Origin: Benincasa hispida
Lineage: Eukaryota; Streptophyta; Magnoliopsida; Cucurbitales; Cucurbitaceae
Length of the DNA: 64,000 bases
Assembly (NCBI RefSeq): GCF_009727055.1
Contig: NC_052355.1
Coordinates: 388,531 to 452,530 of the forward strand
Reading direction: 5' to 3'
Each line of letters opens with the position of its first letter. Position 1 is the stretch's first letter. The translations under genes were made by a program, and so were the position numbers. Under the pieces are notes generated by a model, which made no database searches, was not told the origin of the DNA, and saw nothing but the letters and a program-made list of their open reading frames with translations. Shown here piece by piece: positions 25,010 to 37,140 of the stretch.

Positions 25010-25548
25010 TGTTGAGGGTTGTCTAAGGCAAGGCCAAAAACCCATGAGCAAACTCAAGCCCGTAGGATATCGAGAGGAGGTATAGAGAAAAACATGTCCC
25101 AAAAGGGAAAATTCAATGTCTCGAGGTTTGGGTCGAATAGACAGGCCGATAAATATATATCTATTAAGAAATAACCAACTTGGGCTCAGTCTGACATCAT
25201 GCAACCTCGAGCGCCAAAAAAAACCTGAACAATACTGACGTTACATGCAACCAAAACCGAGTGTCAGAGGAAGAATCAATAAAAGCCTCATTCGACAACT
25301 CTGTAGGGGAAGAGTAAGTAATCTCCACAGAAGAGCCCTATTTTTACTTCTTGTGTGTTTAACTGAACTATACACTTCTTATACTATCATAGGCATCAGA
25401 ATATGGTAAGTTTGGCACCATATCAATGCAAGAATCTCCTATGTAGGACAACTCAGAAGCGAGACCACACCAGGGGAAGCGAGCTAGAGATTAAGCCCAT
25501 AAGGGACACACAACAAAATTGAACGCGAGCGAGATTTGAGTGCCAACA
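25010..25548 (+). repeat. Probable 5' LTR of Gypsy F
   Basis: Starts TGTTGAGGGTTGTC and ends GAGTGCCAACA, two bases before the primer-binding site. The second LTR is not found, so the call rests on the TG..CA ends and the adjoining primer site. Confidence 0.5.
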
Positions 25549-25550
25549 CT

Positions 25551-25568
25551 TGGCACCATCTGTGAAGA
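25551..25568 (+). other. Primer-binding site of Gypsy F
   Basis: TGGCACCATCTGTGAAGA resembles TGGCGCCGTCTGTGGGAA, the primer site found directly after the 5' LTR of many plant Gypsy elements, with changes that could come from CG-to-CA decay. Confidence 0.6.
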
Positions 25569-25953
25569 GTGACAATAGTTGACAACAATTGGCCTCACGC
25601 TACCTAGGTTTGTTTGGCCTGCTAAGCTTGAAGCGTGTGCCATAAGAACATACCCAATCTTGCTAATTAATGATCCGAAGCCCCACACCCGAACAGAAAA
25701 TCTCAAACAGGCAAGAAGTGGCCCCACACAATCTTGGGCTCAATGCAGGACGAACCAAGTCAGGTGATGAAGAGCCAAACCCCACAGGGGAAGGCACCAT
25801 CGTAGGACAAGACAATCAAACCACAACCTTGTTGTAGGAGGTCGCACAAAACCACGACAAGGCCCAATCAAGCTAACCAAGCCTTCAACCTCTTCTTTAG
25901 CTTACAGGTGACAATAATCCAATTCATCGCTTAAGTGGAAGCCATGACGAAGG

Positions 25954-28086
25954 TGTTGGGGTTGATGCCCTAAACTCTTGTTGGGTCCTGTAGTTTGTAA
26001 ACATAGTATTGAACAAGTGTTTGTGATGTAATAATATATGATATTTTTCTTCACTATTGTCTATAGAACATTGGATGTTTTATTTGCTTTACCACAAACC
26101 AATAAACTAAGATCTCTAATTTTCGTTGTAACTTAAGCATGTATGTGGTGACATACAGGTGGATCACGTCTTAAGTGATAACCAAAATGGTCTGCAATAT
26201 ATGGATATAGAAGGGAAACCTTATCTTGGTAACGTTACGGATGTGACCCACTTTGTAGAATAGTTACAAGTATTGTGACTTGCTACAGATGGTCTGATCC
26301 TGATCATTCATGTGAAGACATACAAGCGAGGGTGCCCTATACAAAGAAGTTTGTATAAGACCGGACCACGAAGTGTTATAGTCTCGTTATATGACACCAT
26401 TCATGATAGAGATTTCACTTCACTAGGATGACCATAGGTAACATGACCTCAATCCTGAGTGAGTTGGGAACTTTTGCCTTTGAGGGCGGTCCCTTAATTT
26501 GCATGGGTGCGAGTGGCCAGATCGCCGACTCAAATCTACCACTTTGGAGATTCATCTGATTTGGGATCTGGGAACTCAATTACACAAGATGGAATTCACT
26601 CCTTCCCCAAAGCAGGGGTAAATAGATAGATTGCTCGCTTAAGGGCTAATTTTGGGACTTGACCGATGTGGCACCACATCCCTTCTCATGGCCCAAGAGG
26701 TGTCCACACATAGTAAGACTATGTTGGTTGTTCCTTAGAGGGATCTGTGGTACTTAAGAAGTTAGATGTAACTACATGGGCAAAACGGTAAATTGGCCCA
26801 TCTATACTTACGAGCATCTGTGAAGGATTATCGTACTGTTGATTGATTATATCCGATGGACATAGAAATATATATGTGGTGAGAAGAGTGCAACTGTCAA
26901 TCTTTAGTGGAATGTCCGGCAGTTAACGGATGGTGGATCTCGTGGCTAAAGAATTTAGTCAGCTATTCACGTACCGTTGGAGCTTCGAGCCATAGGTTCA
27001 TAAGGTCCTCTTGGTAGCTCAATGAATTCAAGTTGAGAATCATTTTTTGGGTCAGTTTGAAGTGTTCAAATTGACAAGAGGGAGTTTGATTATATATGAT
27101 ATAATTAAACAGGTCAATTATATATGATATAGTTGACATGATGTATGAGATACATTATTGGAGGAAAATGATATAAATATGATTTATATCTAGTGGAGGA
27201 AAAAAATACTGGTTTATATGTTGCATTTGATGTGATATTAAACTATAGGTATAATATGATTATATATATATTTTTAATTTAATTAAACAATTATGGGATA
27301 ATTGTTGGCGATTTTTTCTCTGTAACCGAATGAGTTAGTGGGAGGTTGCAATAAGTTTTCTTAACGGGAGGATAAAATGAAAATGGTTTCATTTTGCAAG
27401 GCATCGGTTAATCACTACACGAATTGGTACATTGCCCATCACCTAGCAAATGAGAGCATACATGATAGCACAATGTTTACTAAACGATCGTGTACACGCG
27501 CGCTTTACTAAACGATTGAGGAGCGTTTGCTAAACGATCGCGGGCTCGAGTGATTTTACTAAACGATCGTCTATACGATCAGACCCTTTTTACTACACGA
27601 TCGTGCATCTTGTACTAAACGATCAAGCACCCATCTATACGATAGACTTTCAATATCTCCCACTTACTTGGTCGTGGTAAACGATCGTTTCTTCCTCCTT
27701 CCCTCTACCAAATCCAATAGAGCCCACACCTCCTGGATTCTCACTCCGAGAATACCGAGGTTTCCGAGTGGTTGTTTCCTTCTTCTGCCTGTTCGTGAGA
27801 AGTCCATTCGGTGGTAAACGACAACGAGATTTGGTAGACGATAGCCTTGACGATCTCAGCGAGGACAGCGAGAGTTGCTGACTTGACGAGACTAATAATT
27901 AAAAGAAGAAAAGTTCTTCAACTGGTATGTCTCTTGTCCTTTGTTCTTTAATTTTGAAAAACATGTCGTAATTGATTGTTAAATGCATAACTTGTATGTT
28001 TGATTGTGAATGCAGTATTTCTGTCACAATGAGTTTGGAACGATCTTGCTTTCACTCAGAGGTACTCTTTGATAAAAGTTCCTTTA
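25954..28086 (+). mobile_element. Solo LTR G
   Basis: A 2.1-kb LTR-type block starting TGTTGGGGTTGATGCCCTAAAC and ending ..AAAGTTCCTTTA, bounded by the perfect 5-bp repeat GAAGG at 25949-25953 and 28087-28091. It has no coding domain. Its left third matches the LTR family also present at 29075, 46990, 54478, 59647 and 60315 (shared words such as CAAAATGGTCT, TTATCC/TTATCTTGG and CAATTGTTC-type segments). The single LTR with one TSD indicates recombination between the two LTRs of a former full element. Confidence 0.75.
27478..27850. repeat. Irregular array of CTAAACGATCG words in LTR G
   Basis: Ten or so variants of ACTAAACGATCGTG (for example at 27480, 27509, 27531, 27557, 27603, 27677) are spaced about 15 to 50 bp apart, each centred on the palindrome CGATCG or a decayed form such as CGATTG, CGATCA or CGATAG. 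They sit in an otherwise C/T-rich stretch. Confidence 0.7.
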
Positions 28087-28369
28087 GAAGGTCACTTCTT
28101 ACATGCATAATGGGAGGCGAGCCCCTAAACCAATCCTCATATGTGATCCTATGAAAGGAAGGCTAAGGCCTAAAATACTGAGTTAGCCTTTTCTTGGAGG
28201 TCGTGTAAGACTGTGACTGAGAGATTGCAATTGAGCCTCTCCCCACTATTACAAATCTGTTTGAGGGAATATACCTAAGAAGCTGCTAAACAGTATGGTT
28301 GTTGTCCAACATGGCTAGAAGAAACTAATAAGCATGAAGCTTACCAAATTATTCCTAGAAAAAAAAAAA

Positions 28370-29074
28370 AAAACAGCGACCCCTTCACCAACACATGGCG
28401 GAAAAGCTAGCTCCCTATCATCAAAGAGTATGACAGAAGCACCAACCAGATAAAACATACTGACACTTATTGCTCGACCATGAAGCGACACGGAGTGCCA
28501 GAAATCATCTGCTAGCCTCCAACGTATATCTCATCAATTCAACTCAAGCCTAGTATAAAAAATTGTCCATGGGAGCATTTGAGTCATTTTGAAAGCCTGT
28601 CAATGCCTTTATTGACCAATTCATTGGAGAACATGGAGCCCTACGGCCATCTACCCACTTGTTCACAATGCGATTGGTAAGGTAAAGTGTATAGAGATTA
28701 CATCACACATTCCAAACTTTCATCAAGAAGGTCTCCACCATTCGTTGAGCAAGAAGCTCACCACCTCCTACACTGAGATGCTTTGCAGAGCCTAAAAGCA
28801 CATCTATGAAATTAAGCTCGTTAGGGTGGAAAGCAACAAGGATTAAAAGAGAAATGAGTAACCTAGGGACATGACCTTGAAGGTTCAAACAACTTGATTT
28901 AGGTACGAAATGAGTTAAAGAGGTCTTCAACCTCGTTGGTTAAATTGTCTTGAAAATGTGACTCCATATTAATGATGAACCTCCCCATAAAGTTTGGGGA
29001 AGGAGTTGAACACATGGCTCAAAGTTTCTGGTGGTTGATGGCCTAAGCCCATACAATGTGATCTTGGGTAGACT
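28370..29074 (+). pseudogene. Gypsy F gag and protease end, decayed
   Basis: Fragments in shifting frames match the plant Gypsy gag order. There is an HFESLSMPL-like FE.L block near 28590, then RPSTHLFT-like sequence near 28650, then KLTTSYTEMLCRA, a stop, and KHIYEIKLVRVESNK near 28755-28845, the usual 'LCRAQKYI..EE' helix region. Near 29025-29074 FLVVDGLSPYNVILGR is the conserved C-terminal end of a Gypsy aspartic protease. The frame is cut there by LTR H. It cannot encode protein. Confidence 0.6.
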
Positions 29075-31181
29075 AGTTGGGTTATATATCCTAAAACTCA
29101 CCGTTTGTAAACTTTAAACATATCTCTATTTATAATAAGATGTTATTGAGATTGTTTCGACAAAGTTGTTATTGAGCATATAAATTACACTTATAGATTC
29201 CTAAATCCAATAAACTAACAAACCCATGGCTATTATATGAATACTTAAACTTTATGTAGAGACATAAAAGATGATCAAATTTTAGTATATAGCCAAAACG
29301 GTCTATAAGTATATAGATAAGATTGGGTACCTTATCCTGGGGACACTATGGATGCGGCCCGCTTTATATATTGATACAAATGATGTGATCCCAAAGTCAT
29401 TCATGTGGGGACATGCAAGTGGAGGCATCCTATGCAAAAGATGTTTGCATAAGATTGGATCACAAAATAGTCACTTTTCTTTATAACGACCATTTACTGT
29501 TAAAACTGTCTATTTCAATTCATGACCTAAGGTAACTCGATCTCAATTCTAGGCTAACTATGAAGTCCTATTTATTCGGGATTATCTTTTAATCTGCATG
29601 GGTGAAAGCGGCTCAACATTGTCACTCAATAAGCCTCCCATTTTAAGATTAAGACCAAATAGATAGATGGAGACATAGTCCTGCAAGACGAAATTTACCC
29701 CTACCCATTTTAAGGTTAGCGGATAGGTTGTTTCCATAAGTACTAACTCCTAGTCTTGAACAAAGGAACCTCGCCCTCTCTATGGCTAAGAGGGACTCAG
29801 TTTATTTGTAGGACCATAAACCAATTGTTCATTAGAAGATCAGTGGAGACTTAAAGAGCAAGATGTATTATAGGGGTAAAACCATAATTTTGACCTAGTT
29901 GTAAATATGAACAACCTGTGAAGGATCGACTTACTGATTATGGTTAAATCAAGTGGACAGAAATATATCTACAGTGAGGAGAGTGCAACTATTGAGCTAT
30001 AGTGAAATGTCTCGATAATTAACGAATATTGATTAATTAAGTTTAAAAAGTTTAACCAATTAATCTCAAATCGTTGGAGCTCATGATCTGTAGGTCCATT
30101 AGGTCCCTCTACTAGCTCGTAAAAGGATTAACCTTATAATAGCGTATTGAGAGAATTTGAAATGTTCAAATTTGGTTTAGGGTGGATTACAATATTCGAT
30201 ATATTAAACATTTAATTAACAAATTAAACAGATTTGGATAGTTGAAAATGTTAAAATGAGATCTAAATATTAATTTTTTATTAAGGATCCATATTTTGGA
30301 TTAGGTATTTAATCAATTTAGTACTTGATATTACATTAATTAATTAAATTTATTTAATTAATTATTTATTCAAACTAAAGTATTTTAAATACATTTGAAT
30401 TTGAAAATATCAAATTAAAAAATAATTTTCCTTTAAATTTAATTAGAAAATTAAATTAATTAAGAGAAAAAATGTTTGGAAAAATGAAAAGTGAGATTTT
30501 CCCACTTTTTCCATTTTTTTCCACCTAATCCACTAAATTAGTGGATGTTAGAGTGACAACTTCCCTACTTATTTATTTTAAATGTATAATTTGTATAAAT
30601 ACAAGCTGAATTTGAAGGAAATTCATGCATGCAAGAGCTTAAATTGGAGAAGAGAATTTCTGTTAAAAGTTCTCTCTCTTCAACTTTCAAAATCCTCCCA
30701 AATCTCTCTCAATATGGATCCCACAATCCAATCTAAAGCATGAGAATAGTAGAGAAGACTTTAGTGGTAGTCTACTTCGAGGTTTGAAGAAGAAATTCAT
30801 GGAGGTTTGTAGAAATTAAGGGGGCGTTTGGCCCCAAGTTGGGTTGGGTTGGGTGGGTAAAAAAAACCCACCCACCATTTGGCTCACCCATTATTAAAGA
30901 GGTTTATTACCTCGTTATTCGCACTAATTCACATTTCTCACCTCGTTATTTGCATCAACTCTCCCAATTACTCTCCTCCTATAATAATTATCAACTCAAT
31001 TCAACTCAACTCAACTCAACTCTGCGCGCTAAACGTCCCCTAAGTGAATTCATCAAAGGTTGTATTCTTGAAATCCTATTTCTGATATTTTCATGAGCAT
31101 ACATGCTAATGCACTAAAATTGATGTAGTTAGAGTACTTAGGATCCTAATAGATTTCGTATGTTGAACATCAACTCCATCA
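29075..31181 (+). mobile_element. LTR H, single LTR inserted in Gypsy F and carrying a MITE
   Basis: Starts AGTTGGGTTATATATCCTAAAACTC, parallel to TGTTGGATTTTATGTCCTAAAACTC of element C's LTR, and ends GAACATCAACTCCATCA, parallel to GAGTTCCATCA there. The family body words (TGGTCTATA.. , CCTTATCCTGGGGACACTATGGATG, ACCAATTGTTCATTAG) occur in order. No TSD is clear. The flanking Gypsy F text is partly repeated on the two sides (CCATAC..GTGATCTTGG). It contains a 221-bp MITE at 30820-31040. Confidence 0.65.
30820..31040. mobile_element. Harbinger-type MITE inside LTR H
   Basis: Terminal inverted repeats GGGGGCGTTTGGC.. and ..GCTAAACGTCCCC flank a 221-bp non-coding body, with TAA duplicated at 30817-30819 and 31041-31043; a 3-bp TWA duplication is typical of the PIF/Harbinger group. 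The body holds an imperfect palindrome (GGTGGGTAAAAAAAACCCACCC) and a pentamer run (CAACT)n near 30990-31020. It interrupts LTR H, whose sequence continues on both sides. Confidence 0.8.
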
Positions 31182-31184
31182 CGA

Positions 31185-31345
31185 GCCACTATCCATACCT
31201 TATGTGATCTTGGATAAACCCATGACCCCTTATCCACTACCACCATATGCTTAAGTTCCTTAGCCTGAATGAGGTTGAGACGGTCAAAAGCGAGCAATGT
31301 GCCTCGCGAGAATGCAACGCCACGACATTAAAGGCCACTTCGATC
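31185..31345 (+). pseudogene. Gypsy F protease-to-RT linker remnant
   Basis: After LTR H the plus strand reads a second, diverged PYxVIL block and then MLKFLSLNEVETVKSEQCAS, which fits the linker between protease and reverse transcriptase in plant Gypsy polyproteins (typically ending in a ..GEQ..SRECY motif). Stops and frame changes are present. Confidence 0.5.
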
Positions 31346-31653
31346 AACTGAGTCCATGACCCACAAATGTCAATCGTCTCTCACTTTACTTTGGCATCTC
31401 TCATTCTATATACTTTCATCAATTTTTTTTTGAACCGTGTCAGACAAAAATTTCATAATATTTACTTTTTGGATTGCTATCACTCCTTCCTTTTCTATGT
31501 TGTCCTTACTTTCCAAGGTAAACTCAAGCCAAATTTCATGGTCCAGGTCACGATTGCATCCTAGAGTTAGAAGCTTTTGTAGAAAGATAATTTATAAAAG
31601 CTAAAGTACAATTTAAATTAAAGATAGACAAAAAAAAATCCTTTGTTAATGTA
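31346..31653. other. No gene recognised between Gypsy F and Copia D
   Basis: AT-rich, with short open frames only. It ends in the TSD ATAAC (31654-31658) of Copia D. Confidence 0.5.
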
Positions 31654-31658
31654 ATAAC

Positions 31659-31963
31659 AGTTGAATTTTCGGTGTTAAGAGTAAGACAGAGGGAAGAAGG
31701 GGAGATACTCAGACCAATCAGTAAGAGCCTTTTTGGTATTCTCCAATATATTTCCACACACTTTACATCTGAGGTATCATATCTTGTTTATACAAGGGAA
31801 GAATAGTAAACCCTAAAGACTGAGGGGTAATATAGACAATTTACAAGAAAGAATGAAACATACACAAGTGGCCACATGACAAGCTTGGAGAGGGCAAAAG
31901 ATAAATAAAAGAAACAAGAGAAATTGACCATTTAACTACTCCTTTCTGCTCGATACCTTGACA
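31659..31963 (-). repeat. 3' LTR of Copia D
   Basis: In element sense it starts TGTCAAGGTATCGAGC and ends GAAAATTCAACT, so its end is ACT and not the canonical CA. It aligns over its whole length to 57054-57358 with only scattered substitutions. Confidence 0.9.
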
Positions 31964-32099
31964 TCCCTGTCAAACGAGCGGGTAACTTCGTTATCTCGAG
32001 TTTGGATCGCAGGTAGAAAAACTGAGAATGAGAAAGGGGTTTTGTGAGACAGTTGGCAATCTGATAAGCAGATGAGACATATCGGACTTGAAGAAGCCC

Positions 32100-33668
32100 T
32101 TGAAGAATCTAATCACAGATGAAGTGTATGTCGATTTAAATGTGCTTGGTTCGAGCATGGAAGACTAGGTTTGTGGCAAGGGCACCTTCTCTGAGGTTGT
32201 TGCACCAAATGGTAGGGGTGGCTTTGATTCTGGAGCCCAAGTTTGAACAGTAATTGTCGGAGCCAGATGATTTCTGCAAAGGTGTGAGTGAGAGCTCGGT
32301 ACTCTAATTTCGTGTTAGAGTGAGCAATGGTGGATTGTTTCTTCGAGGACCAGGAAACAAGAGAGTTTCCAAAAGACACAGTAGGCAGCCACGGAACATC
32401 GATCATCAAGATTGGATGCCCAATCGGCATCAAAGAAGGCAGTAATGTTGAGATTGTCGGATGGAAAGATTAGGAGGCCCATGTCTTTGTGCTGCTCAGA
32501 TACCGGAGGATTTGTTTAACTCCCTGCCAGTGGGTGTCGGTTGGGTGTTGGAGGAATTGACTAAGGTGTTTTACAATGAATGGGTAATGTTCGAACGAGT
32601 ATTCGTTAAGTATTGTAAAGCACCAATAGTGCTTCGGTAAAGGGACAGATTGGCCATTGGAGTGCCATCATGGGAGGAGTAGGATTTTCCCATAGTAGAA
32701 GGGGTGGGAGCTGGTTTTAGGGAGAGGAAGTTCAACTTGGTCAAGAGAGCATCAATGTAGTTGGACTGACTAAGAAGAAGACCAGAAGAGGTGCGGATTA
32801 CCTGGACTCCCAAAAAGTATGTGAGTTGGCCAAGGTCTTTCAGGGAAAACCATGATTGCGGGTGTGAGCTAGGAGATTAAGCAGGGATGTGTTATTGTCG
32901 GTAAGGATGACATCATCGACATAAACTAGGAGTAGAGTTATTGAAGACCCTTGCCTCTGAATAAATAGAGAGGAGTCGGAGCGACTGTTTTGAAATCCCC
33001 AGCTAAGTAGAACAGACTTTAACATGGTATTCCAGGCACGAGGGGCTTACTTGAGGCCATAAAGAGCTTTGTGAAGCTTACAGACGTGAAGGAAAAGAGG
33101 GGTTAACATATCCGGGAGGTTGGGCCATATACACATCCTCTTTGAGATGGCCATTGAAAAAGGTGTTATTGAAGTCTAAGTGGCAAAGCTCCCAGTTGCA
33201 CGATACAATAATGGATAGCACTACGCAGACAGCCGACGTCTTCACCACAGGGCTGAATGTTTCAAAAAAATCAATGCCTGGACTCTGGTGAAACCCCTTT
33301 GCAATAAACCGGGCTTTGTACCGATCAATTGAGCTGTCCGGGTGCCATTTAATCCTAAAAACCCATTTGCTTCCAACAATAGTGGCAGTTGGTGGGGGTG
33401 GAACAAGGACCCAAGTGTTGTTGTTGATGAGGGCCTGGTATTCATTATCCATAGCCGATTTCTAGGTTGGGGTAGCTAAGGCATCAACAACACGAATGGG
33501 TTTTGTTAGTGTCCAACTAGGATCGGAGGTTGATAGCCACACTTTAGGTTTTAAGATGCCAGCCTTGGCAAGGGCGATCATAGGATGGTTGGGAAGGGGC
33601 AGGGTGGAAGGTATAGCTGAAGGAGGTGGAGAAGAAGAGGATGAGGACTGAGGGATAGGGTATTGATA
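32100..33668 (-). pseudogene. Copia D reverse transcriptase and RNase H
   Basis: The reading resumes as DYQYPIPQSSSSSPPP, then RT: 33078-33452 (DNEYQALINNNTWVLVPPPP, KARFIAKGFHQSPGIDFFETF, CHLDFNNTFFNGHLKEDVYM), 32840-33025 (active site YVDDVILT, both Asp kept) and 32571-32813. RNase H is at 32113-32433 (SFGNSLVSWSSKKQSTIAHSNTKLEYRALTHTFAE). Single-base breaks near 33070, 32830 and 32440 separate the pieces. The element then runs to its 3' LTR at 31963. The D of the RT first block (CHLDFNN) is present. Confidence 0.85.
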
Positions 33669-33673
33669 GTCAT

Positions 33674-35491
33674 TGATAACTTGTAGAAATACAAGTTATT
33701 TATGCTTCCTAATCTAGATATTGCGGCCAAAAGAGAAGGAATATGCGTTGATTGTATGAAAATTAGCTCAGAAATATAATAATTATGAATTAACGCAATT
33801 ACACCCACTAACATCGTCAAGATGGTAGAAGAAGATATTTACTCTGTTTTGTAGGAAACCAAGTCACCGCTTAAGATCAAGGCTCAACGAGAAATTGAAT
33901 AACGTATCTCTATTTCATTGTGCCAGTCAATCAACAATGAAGAGACGATTAACGCAATGATGGCGCAATGCGACAGTTGATCCCGAGCTGAATTTCAACC
34001 ACATGCATTACTAAAAACAACACCGCATGTGAGCAACCGATCGAAAGATGCAAATGAGCAACGCAAAGGTGGAAGATTGCGACACGTGTACAACTAACCT
34101 TTGTGCAGATTTGACGGTCTAATTACATAACAGAAGGAATATTTATTCCTCCATCTTCGGAATTTCCATAACAAGAAGTGGGGTCCACAGCCAAGAGTCA
34201 AAGCTTTTCACCTATAAATACCCCCATAAAATTCACAAAAGATATACTAGATATGGGTATAATTAATACGAGGCCTAATTGCTGCTAAATTACTGAGAGA
34301 GAGGTTGAGCTGAGTACTGATCGGAAGAAATCCGAGAAGAAAAGAGACAAGGCTCCGAGAGGTGAGTCTCAGTGCGAATTTTCCAGATCGCCGCCGCGAA
34401 GTCTGTGCTTAGATCCCTGTTACCGTTGAGCAAGCCTGAGAGGGAAGTTCATCCTTCCGCACGATCCATCACACCGGCAAGCAAATCTCCATCCAGATCA
34501 GCATTAAGACGTTGGCGCTCATTTGTATTTGTTTCTAACTCTATTTTCATCAAGTGTATTTCACCTTTTTAATCTCTTCATTCACACATCATGTATCAGA
34601 CGCTGAATAGAAATTTGAATGTCTCGATCGATTTCATACCCCCTTCTCTGTCTATTTTCGTTCTCCATTTATCGCTTCTTCATAAAGTCTTCTTAATCCT
34701 GGTAATTAATATGAATTAAACAAGTAACTTACTCTGTGCTAAAAAATAAGAACGTTTAGCTAAAACATGCTAGATGGCATCTTCACCTGTGAGAGCAGAA
34801 GTGAAGATGTCATTCTGATCTGTCAAGAGAAGGTTAGAAGAATGCGTAACTAAAGCAGGAAGTACTTCCAGAGAATGGAAGCAACCTTGCGTTCATTACG
34901 TTTGTCCTTGTTTCACCACAGAGAATGTGGAACGTGACCGATCACCGAGAGTGTACGTCATGGGAAAATCAGAACCGTATTTATGCCTTTAATGCAATTA
35001 AGGAACTTGCGATGTTTGTATTAATTATCTTTCTGTTTCTACTTCGTACATAAGTCTTGTCATGCATTACACGATCTTTGCATAACCTTCACAGCAGCCT
35101 TGACCTCATATCTTGCATCATGAGACCTGTATCTTTGTATCATCTTAGCTTAGATTTACTTTAACGCAATTTACTTAACACAATTATTTCTATTACGCAT
35201 CTTTACCGCTTACCTTACTTTTCAACTGTTTACTTTCTATATACACAATTTCATAATTGAAACCCTGTCACATATCAGAAGCATAACGCATAACCGTCAA
35301 CAGTCCCGTGTCGACTCGGATCAACTCGAGAAAACTGCGGAAATTAACTGTTTCAACGCAAGAACTGTACAACCACAACATATATAAGAACATATTATAT
35401 AACGCATTCTAGAAGTAGTACACATGGCATTGAACCTGCAGTCATATCTACCATGCGGTTGTGTGACATAAGATCAAATTTCTGAGAAACA
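33674..35491 (+). repeat. 5' LTR of the Athila-like element
   Basis: Starts TGATAACTTGTAGAAATAC and ends TTTCTGAGAAACA. Comparison with 43305-45136 shows high similarity, but with many one-base indels, densest in the last 250 bases. A TATA-like CCTATAAATACCCCC lies near 34210, with similar text in the 3' LTR near 43850. Confidence 0.9.
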
Positions 35492-35498
35492 AGTTTAA

Positions 35499-35516
35499 AG
35501 GCACCGTTGTCGGAGA
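35499..35516 (+). other. Primer-binding site, Asp-tRNA type
   Basis: AGGCACCGTTGTCGGAGA matches TGGCGCCGTTGCCGGGGA, the complement of the plant tRNA-Asp 3' end that Athila-like elements use, except at the first base and at three transition sites. It lies seven bases after the LTR. Confidence 0.75.
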
Positions 35517-35729
35517 CTGGTTAACGTTATATTTGAGGTGTTTGTGTATTTGTCGGACGATATTCAGTTGTAAAAATGCTGTTCAACACAGGAAAGAGCT
35601 TGGACAGTTAATGAGTATGTTGTGGCTGAACAGAATTCGAAGCTACCCGAGATCGAGCGTAACTTCACGCACGGGATGTCAAATCGGGATAAGGTGAAAG
35701 AAGAGAGATATGGCAGATAAAACGACCCA

Positions 35730-37140
35730 ATGGTTCCCGTAGAGAATCAAGAGCTTTTAGGCAGTGGCAGGGATCCTATTTTTCCGGGCGCTGACCGCAA
35801 CATCCCCATGAGGAATTATGCGGCACCCAACCTATATGATTTTTCGCCTGGGATTTCGAGGCCTATTATTGAAAAGAACGCAAGGTTCGAAATAAAGCCG
35901 GTCATGCTACAAATGATCCAAAATGCAGGGCAATTTGGGGGTTTACAAAGTGAAGACCCGCATGCCCACTTGACCAGCTTTGTCGAAATGTGCGGCAACT
36001 TCTCATTACCTGACGTAACCCCGGAGAGTATTAGACTGTATTTGTTCCCTTATACCTTGAGGGATGAAGCCAAGAGGTGGGCTCACTCACTAGAGCCAAA
36101 CGAGATCACATCATGGGATCAACTGGTGGAGCGATTCATGAAGAAGTTCTTTCCACCGGCCGTCAATGCAAGGAGACGAAAGGACGTTTTGAACTTTGAG
36201 CAGATGAAAAATGAGACCCTGAGCACCGCTTGGGTGCGATTTAGAGGATTGGTGAAAAACTGCCCGCGAAAAACTGCCCGCATATCGGGATACCTGATTG
36301 CATTTTGATGGAGACCTTTTATAACGGCCTGAACAGATCAATGCTGGCTATTGCTGATGCCTCCGCGGTAGGAGGTTTTATGGACAAAACGTATACTGAG
36401 GCTAAAGTCATCCTTGACCACATATTGCGGAACATGGATGACTGGATTGATGATGGCTATGGAGGCCGAGGCGCCGAAAGAAGAAAGAATGAAACTGCCA
36501 TTATCCCTGCGGAGATAATGACCACATTGGTTGCTCAGATGGCCGCGGTGACCTCGATATTTCAATCGATGGTAACAAATCAAGGAGCCATCTCCCAACA
36601 ATCAGCACAACCCGCTGCATCGCCTCAAGTGGCCACAATAAGTTGCGTTATTTGTGGAGGGGCTCATGTAGCAGAAATGTGCCCATCAAATCTCCAACAA
36701 GTATGCGCCATCCAAAACAATCCTTTCAGCAACACCTACAATCTTAGCGAGAGGAGCCATCCTTACTTCGGTTGGGGTGGCAATCCTAACCAAGAGGGGC
36801 CAATCAACCATCAGAGTGGCAGTCGAGGAAATCCTCCTTTTCACCATAACTCGAACCAGGGGAAACCAAGGCAATCGCATAACCAGCAACCCTCATCTTC
36901 GAACACTTTTGGAAGCTCGTTGGAGACCCTGCTGAAACAATACATGGACAAAAATGATGCAGTAATGTAAGCGCAGGTATCTTCAATTCAAAATTTGGAG
37001 ATCCAAATGGGCCAGCTGGCATCTGAGCTGAGAAATAGAGCACTAAGAACATTGCCTAGCAACTCAGAAGCCCCGGGATCCAATGGAAAGGAACAATGTC
37101 CCTAGGACATTGAGCAGGCAAGTCGGACCGCCTGCAGGGA
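35730..37140 (+). pseudogene. Athila-type gag, broken by a 14-bp tandem duplication
   Basis: Gag packages element RNA. 35730-36308 encodes the N-terminal half: EIKPVMLQMIQNAGQFGGLQ, HAHLTSFVEMCGNF, RLYLFPYTLRDEAKRW and the SWDQLVERFMKKFFPP block typical of plant Gypsy gag. The 14-base unit at 36254-36267 is repeated at 36268-36281, shifting the frame. The second half continues in another frame at 36305-36970 (ETFYNGLNRSMLAIADA, then a CxxC..H..C knuckle-like CVICGGAHVAEMC). After a stop at 36968 the tail NLEIQMGQLASELRNR is still readable. No protease or RT follows. Confidence 0.85.

Larger units (their letters stand above)
25010..31345 (+). mobile_element. Ty3/Gypsy relic F, interrupted by LTRs G and H
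   Basis: A probable LTR (25010-25548), a Gypsy-type primer-binding site (25551-25568), gag remains (28370-28950), the end of a protease (29025-29074) and a protease-to-RT linker (31185-31345) lie in plus-sense order. Two large insertions, G and H, separate them. No RT, integrase or 3' LTR is recognised before Copia D starts at 31659. It is heavily decayed; few runs exceed 20 codons. Confidence 0.6.

Noticed and set aside
30839..31096. 85-codon plus-strand open frame
   Set aside because: It runs across the MITE and its pentamer run; not a gene.
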